This document shows, piece after piece, positions 58,930 through 64,000 of a stretch of 64,000 bases of DNA. Position 1 is the first letter of the stretch, and the number at the start of each line of letters is the position of its first letter. The stretch is from Dermatemys mawii (lineage: Eukaryota > Chordata > Testudines > Dermatemydidae), in assembly GCA_007922305.1 (NCBI GenBank), contig ML677385.1, positions 9,992,470 through 10,056,469 on the forward strand, written 5' to 3'. Below the pieces are notes generated by a model that did no database searches, was not told the origin of the DNA, and was given only the letters and a program-made list of their open reading frames with translations. The translations under genes were made by a program, and so were the position numbers.

Positions 58930-60150
58930 CAATGATAAGGTGATAAGTAACAGTCAGAATGGCTTTGTCAAGAACAAATTGTATTAAAAGAACCCCCAAC
59001 AAGTAGTAGGTTTCTTTGATAAGGTAAGGTAATAAGCCATGTGGATAGGATGGAAGCAGTAGATGTGGTATATCTTGACTTTAGTAAGGCTTTGGACACT
59101 ATCTCACATGAGCTTCTCATAAAGAAGCTAGGGAAATAGAACCTAGATGGAGCTACTATTAGGTCGGTGCATAACTAGGGGGAAAACCATTCCCAGAGAT
59201 GATGATGGTTCACAGTCAAGCTGGAAGGACACATTGAGTTGGGATCCCTCAGGAATCAGTTCTGACTCCTGTTCTGTTCAATATCTTCATCAGTGATTTA
59301 GCTAATGTCATAGAGAGTACACTTATAACGTGTTTGGAATATACCAGACTGGGAAGGGTTGCAAGTGTTTTGGAGGATAGGATTACAATTCAAAATTATC
59401 TGGACAAACTGAAAAAATGGGCTGAAGTAAATAGGATGAAATTCAATAAGGACAAATGCAAAGTACTCCACTTAGGAAGCAACAATCAGTTGTGTACTGA
59501 CATAATGGGAAATGACTGCCTAGGAAAGAGTACTGTGGAAAGGGATCTGGGGATCATAGTGGAGCACAGGCTGAATATGAGTGAACGGTGTAACCCTATT
59601 GGGGAAAAAAAACAAACATCATTCTGCGATGCATTAGCAGGAGTGTTGTAAGCAAGACACAATCAATAATTGGGAAGTAAAGTAAGAAATATATGCTCTA
59701 CTACACACTCACTAGGCCTCAAATGGAGTATCATGTCCAGTTCTGGAGGCCACATTTCAGAAAAAAATGTGGACAAAGTGAAGAAAGACCAGAGAAAAGC
59801 AACAAAAATGATGAAAGGTCAAGAAATCATGATCTATGAGGGAAGATTGAAAAAAAACCTGGGTTTGTTTGTTTAGTCTGGAGAAGAAAAGATTGAGAGG
59901 GACAATTTGCAGCAAGGATGATTTAGACTGGACATTAGGAAAATTCTTCCTAACTGTCAGAGTTGTTAAAGAACTGGCATAAATTGACTAGGGAGGTTGT
60001 GGAATCTTCATCATTAGGGATTTTTAAGAGCAGGCTACACAGTCACCTGTCAGGCATGGTCTAGATTATCCTTAATCCTGCCATGAGTACAAGAGACTGG
60101 ACTAGAAGAACTCTCAAGATCCCTTCCAGTCACATGAATTTATGATTTTA
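58930..60150 (+). mobile_element. CR1 LINE copy 3 (same lineage as copy 2)
   Basis: It starts in the reverse-transcriptase fingers (GATAAGGTGATAAGTAACAG, GGCTTTGTCAAGAACAAATT, both paralleled at 3690-3735) and continues to a 3' end with AAGATCCCTTCCAGTCACAT and a degenerate TTATGATTTTAT tail. Unlike copy 2, it keeps the 3' UTR. The 5' half is missing, as in most CR1 copies. Confidence 0.88.
58940..59950 (+). pseudogene. CR1 reverse-transcriptase remnant (copy 3)
   Basis: Shifting frames give DVVYLDFSKALDTISHELLI near 59065 (motif A), then GIPQESVL-like text near 59245 followed by LFNIFISDLA, where motif B is followed by the palm. The frame at 59334-59651 gives SVLEDRITIQNYLDKLKKWA, NRMKFNKDKCKVLHLGSNNQ and DLGIIVEHRLNMSERC. 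The frame at 59670-59876 gives DQRKATKMMKGQEIMIYEGR then LKKNLGLF. The catalytic FADD block near 59320 is degraded, and frameshifts separate the parts. Confidence 0.83.
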
Positions 60151-60156
60151 TATGCG

Positions 60157-60975
60157 CCTTATCAAACAACAATACTGATTTTTTTTCATCACTCCTTAAC
60201 TCCAACCTCACAGTGAGAATGAATTTTAATCGGGGTAGCCCTCAGGAAAATAAGGGTTTCAAAAGGTGTCTGAACTATAAAAGTGAGTGGCAGAACCACC
60301 ACCTGATGTTCTTGCTCCCCCTCCATCTCTCTCCTTTTCACCTAAGGAAAAAAAATTAAACAGTTGTTGGACTTTTGGAGCAGATCCTGGCTTGAAAGTT
60401 TGGTCTGCACGTTACTTGAACCAAATCTAGTTTAAATTTAGTTTGGCTTATTTCTCTTGTAACTATTTCTGACCTCAATGCCTTATAGTTATATTCACTT
60501 AAAATCTATGTCCTGATAGTTAAATAAATTTCTTTTAATCTTTAAAGAAACCTAATCCAGTGTTGTAAATTGTTTGGGCTAACTTCATTTAAGGTAGCAG
60601 ACAGTTTTATGTTGATTCCCTTAGAGAGGTAACAAACCTAATATATATGGACTGTCCAGGAGAAGGCTGGATAGTGTAAAACACACAATAGTAAATTTGA
60701 AGCTGGGAGTGCATTGAAGTCACCCTGCAAATAGTAACCAAAGCTGCTGGAAGCTGGAATATGGCTAGTGTTTCCGGGGGGCTGCCAGGGTCAGAGCTGC
60801 TGGACTAGGGCCGCAGCTGTACACACACTCTCAGGGGGTGACCTGCATGCTGGCAGGCTGCAAGTAGCGAGTTGGGAGCTGCAACAGCAAAGCATTATGA
60901 AGCATAACAGGTTGCAAGTCCCGAGTGACAACCCCTCACTGGACTGGAATTGCAGCCAGGAATGGGGCTTTTGAT
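60157..60975 (+). mobile_element. LTR-like repeat with TATA box and poly(A) signal
   Basis: It begins directly after CR1 copy 3 and shares its first 85 bp or so with 4770-4854. It carries CTATAAAAG at 60275-60283 and AATAAA at 60523-60528, about 240 bp apart, the layout of a Pol II LTR (U3-R-U5). A GC-richer tail follows at 60735-60950 (GGGCTGCCAGGGTCAGAGCT, GCTGGCAGGCTGCAAG). I recognise it as an abundant reptile repeat, but I could not identify TG...CA ends, a primer site or an internal coding part, so the class is provisional. Confidence 0.5.
60275..60283 (+). promoter_or_regulatory. TATA-like box in the LTR-like repeat
   Basis: CTATAAAAG, inside the LTR-like repeat and about 240 bp before AATAAA at 60523-60528. 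Function is inferred from position only. Confidence 0.35.
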
Positions 60976-63714
60976 GACTTCTTAGTGTGTTGACTGTGCA
61001 ACCATAATATACTATTAACAATTCAAGTGGTGTGGGGAAGAAGTTTGTATGCAAGTTAAAAGTGCCTCTTGTCTTTCACCTTTCATAAAGAGTAGTTATA
61101 TTTTCACAGGTGAATCTGAGGGTTCATATAATGCATTGAGAAATCTCTAGCAGATTCTGAGCCAATAGTATTTCTATATATTTTATGTTTCCGCCAAGTG
61201 TACCAGACGACAGTACCACATTCGTTTCAAATGGAGAGCTAGATTATAACGTGAACTTTCATGTTCACCGTATTGATTATCCACTGTCAAAACTTACCTG
61301 TGTTCAGCAGTGGATGTGTAGTGGTTTAAATAATGGAAATGCAATGTATAATATAAAGGGTTTTTTTATATACACATAGATTTATATACGTGTGTGTGTA
61401 TATATGTGTGTGTATATGTGTGTATTTATATACACATAGATCTGTGTTTTCTTATTTATCTAGGTTTGTTTCCGTATTTGGAAAAAAAATAGAAGCTATA
61501 TTGCTTGTTAATACACATGATATATATTGGGATTTTTTCAGGGATGTTGAGTTTACAGGCAGTCATAGAATCCCAGGATCATTTCCAAAACCTTTTATGC
61601 TTTTTCTTTATAGCTTACAATTTTTATTTGCACTTTCCAGTAATTTAAGTTACCATTGTCTTCCAATCACCATAATCAGCTATTGCAAAATTGCTGGAAG
61701 TGGAATGCCTGTTGAGAAATCCTGACTCTCAGCATCGGGTTTTAAATGACATTGGTGGAGAGAGGAAGACCAGGAAGGGAAATTGTATTATCCATAACTC
61801 CAGCTATTTGCATTTTCATGTGGTAGCATTCTTACAGTTGCCCCAAATGTAAGCCTGAGGTCACCTCAGCTTTTCACTTGAATCAGTAAATGCTTCTGCT
61901 ATCCCCTATCATCCAATTCCTAAGCACCTCGGTTTGCTGATGCCTTCTGGGCACAAAAGTGTTATCTTTCTAAAACTGAATGAAAGAGCCTGAGGACTAG
62001 TGCAATAACTGTTTCCAGATGGATTAGGTCTTCCATTTCTGAGACCTAGAAATCCAGGGAGGCTTTCGGATCCGAACACTATCAAAAATCATTCAATTTG
62101 GCTTGTGTCAGCTTGCTAACACAATATAAACCAGCATTGAATTGAGAAACTTGTAAAACCACTAAAAGACCTATAGCACTTGAATTCAGGAAAGCCTTTA
62201 CAAAATGACAATTCCTGCACATTTATTTTTGGAAATGTATGTCCGGAAAGTTTTGTGCTCAGCTTTTACTGTGAGAGACAGTTATTTGTCATGTCGCTTT
62301 ATGCGTTGCTGAGAGGCACACTGATACCATGTGGTGGATGCAATAAATAAACGAATAGAGAAGCTACCTGTGCTTAGTTTCTGTTGTTCTCTCTCTCTAA
62401 CACACACATTCATTCAACATGGCATATATAATGTACATTCTAAATTACATGCAGAATGTATATTGTGGATCTTTAGATACTCTGCATACGATGTGAACCT
62501 ACAGTTTTTAAACATAAACCAAATTTTTAAAAATGTGCACACTTTTTGATTAAAATATGTAACAAAATCATAAAAGAAAAGTAATTGTATGTAGAATGTT
62601 GTGGTCCTGTTTTAAGATTGTGAATTTAATTTTCATAAATTGCTTGTGCATAACAGTGCATACATAATCACGTGCTTAATTTTTCATGCACAATTTTGCT
62701 GCTCACACTTGTAAATGTCTAGTGACTCTAGATACATAACTGCTGATATGTACAAATGTTTCAGTTAGACATGCAGTGGCCCACAGGAAGCTTAGAAACT
62801 TAGGTCCACAGTAAGTACGATCAGCGGGGCTATGTTGTCTTCAATGAAAGTTTTTCCATTCACTTTAGTGGAGCCAGGATGTCACCCCGCGTGTTTTGCA
62901 CAATATCAGAAATGTAATGACTATGATTTAGAAATAATCATGAATAACCGTTACAAAATTTAGTTTCAAAATTCAAAGTACAATGCAGTAAAATTATATA
63001 TGTTGTTAAACCCCTATGTTGCTGCAGAATAAAGTATTGTGTACCCACTTGTAAAATTTGATTATGCTTCATTTTAAATTTCTGGTGACAAAATAATTTG
63101 GAATATAAGAATGCATCTTTCTCTCCAATTTAATCTTCTCTAGTGAAAATATTTTGTAAGGACTTGTCGAAGGTGAATCTGAGTTTCTGGGAATGTGATG
63201 TGCCCTAAGGAAGCTGTAGTGATATCAGAGTTTGGAACTGAAGTTTTCATGGTTCCTAAGGAGAAATAAGAGTTAACAAGATCAACTGATAAGGTCAATA
63301 GTAACATTTATAACTCTTGCTAGAAGCAAAGTGACTCATCTGCTACATTTTTTAAAATCAATTTCCTTTTTTTAAAAAAATAGAAATGTTACTGAAAATA
63401 AAACAATAAAAATGCCACTCTTGGACTATGAAGCAGCCAAAAATGCAACCAATAACTCTTTCAATTGAGCTGGTTGAATTAAAATATTTAAAAATGGAAA
63501 CTACCTTACTTAAGTTCAAAATAACAACTTACGGTTATTACCACTGAAATATTTTCTTAATTCTATTTTACATTTCACTGTTTTTGTGCGAGTTGTTTAC
63601 TTTATGCATTTCTCTTAGCAGGGAAGATTAAAATAGGCTAATCATTTTTTCCTTTATTTATATTCAGTTTTCTGTCCATTTAACTTTGTTTGCCCTGCAC
63701 TATAAAATTGTTAC
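60976..63714. other. unannotated AT-rich stretch
   Basis: A TG/TA-rich patch at 61365-61441 is flanked by two identical 17-bp copies of TTTATATACACATAGAT. Open frames at 61390-61725 and 62331-62549 have no motif. No repeat family recognised. Confidence 0.5.
61365..61441. repeat. TG/TA microsatellite between 17-bp direct repeats
   Basis: TTTATATACACATAGAT at 61365-61381 and 61425-61441, with mixed GTGTGT and TATATA between. Confidence 0.92.
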
Positions 63715-63830
63715 AAGTAATTTATAATAATATAGCATGTCTAATTTGTATGGTGCCTCACAAATATAAATAAAGACACAGCACAATTCCCCCAAAAGTT
63801 TGTAATCTACAGTGCTTTCCTATTCCTGTA
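63715..63830 (-). mobile_element. possible L2-like end, reversed, old
   Basis: GGTGCCTCACAAATATAAAT, AAAGACACAGCACAATTCCC and AAAAGTTTGTAATCTACAG follow the order of a reversed old LINE end (ACACAGTCCCTGCCCCAAAG, AGTTTACAATCTAA). High divergence. Confidence 0.4.
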
Positions 63831-64000
63831 AGGAGAACCATATGAATGGACACTATTAGTGGGACGGGATGAAATTGTGCAAGGAAAAACAGGGCAATGC
63901 GTCTGCTAAGGATAGATGAGACTGTATTATTGAGCATAAGAAAAGACGGGATTATTTCAGTATGTGATTTGTGATGAAGCATTTGAAGGAAAGAAGGTAC

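Noticed and set aside
61365..61441. Repeated 17-bp units considered as a CRISPR-like or target-site duplication
   Set aside because: There are only two copies around a TG/TA microsatellite in vertebrate DNA; slippage is the simpler explanation.

Overview
The window reads as vertebrate nuclear DNA from a gene-poor stretch, either intergenic or inside a large intron. It is AT-rich and contains no intact host exon, tRNA or rRNA that I can support. The repeat content points to a reptile, most likely a turtle, with a crocodilian as the main alternative. That content is several CR1 LINE lineages (one with the ORF1 esterase domain, one L3-like), a Penelope-like element (PLE) with a GIY-YIG domain, many short hAT-type and other terminal-inverted-repeat elements, and old MIR and L2-like pieces. 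I see no L1 or Alu. The lineage call rests on recognising repeat families by eye.

Layout. 1-4.9 kb: two CR1 copies abut in the same orientation; the second is interrupted by a 410-bp hAT-type element with an 8-bp target duplication and is followed by a short LTR-like fragment. 6.5-8.6 kb: a reversed L3-like CR1, a reversed CR1 3' end and a long foldback element. 9-10.8 kb: MIR pieces and two short inverted-repeat elements. 10.8-22.4 kb: mostly unique AT-rich DNA with one probable antisense LTR-like remnant at 16.5-17.7 kb. 22.4-22.5 kb: a (TC)n(AT)n microsatellite. 23.7-25.6 kb: a reversed, 5'-truncated PLE whose reverse-transcriptase and endonuclease frame is broken by only one stop and one frameshift. 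25.6-26.1 kb: a MIR split by an inverted-repeat element. 26-35 kb: mostly unique, with a long inverted repeat (two arms of about 244 bp) at 33.6-34.2 kb. 35-36.9 kb: an L3-like CR1. 37-52.4 kb: unique sequence with scattered short elements. 52.5-52.8 kb: a second PLE tail, a 10-N assembly gap and a hAT end. 53.6-54.5 kb: a MIR split by a 678-bp hAT-type element. 57.7-58.0 kb: a hAT-type element with a perfect 8-bp target duplication. 58.9-61.0 kb: a third CR1 of the copy-2 type joined to the same LTR-like repeat seen at 4.8 kb. 61-64 kb: unique sequence.

The genes here do not work together. All coding remnants belong to retroelements, and their nesting gives a relative insertion history: MIR and CR1 first, then hAT-type and other inverted-repeat elements, with the PLE looking comparatively young. 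The most interesting points are the hammerhead-ribozyme-like core in both PLE tails, the hairpin just after the PLE stop codon, the long inverted repeat, and the shared CR1 plus LTR-like junction at two distant places. I found no convincing new biological system.
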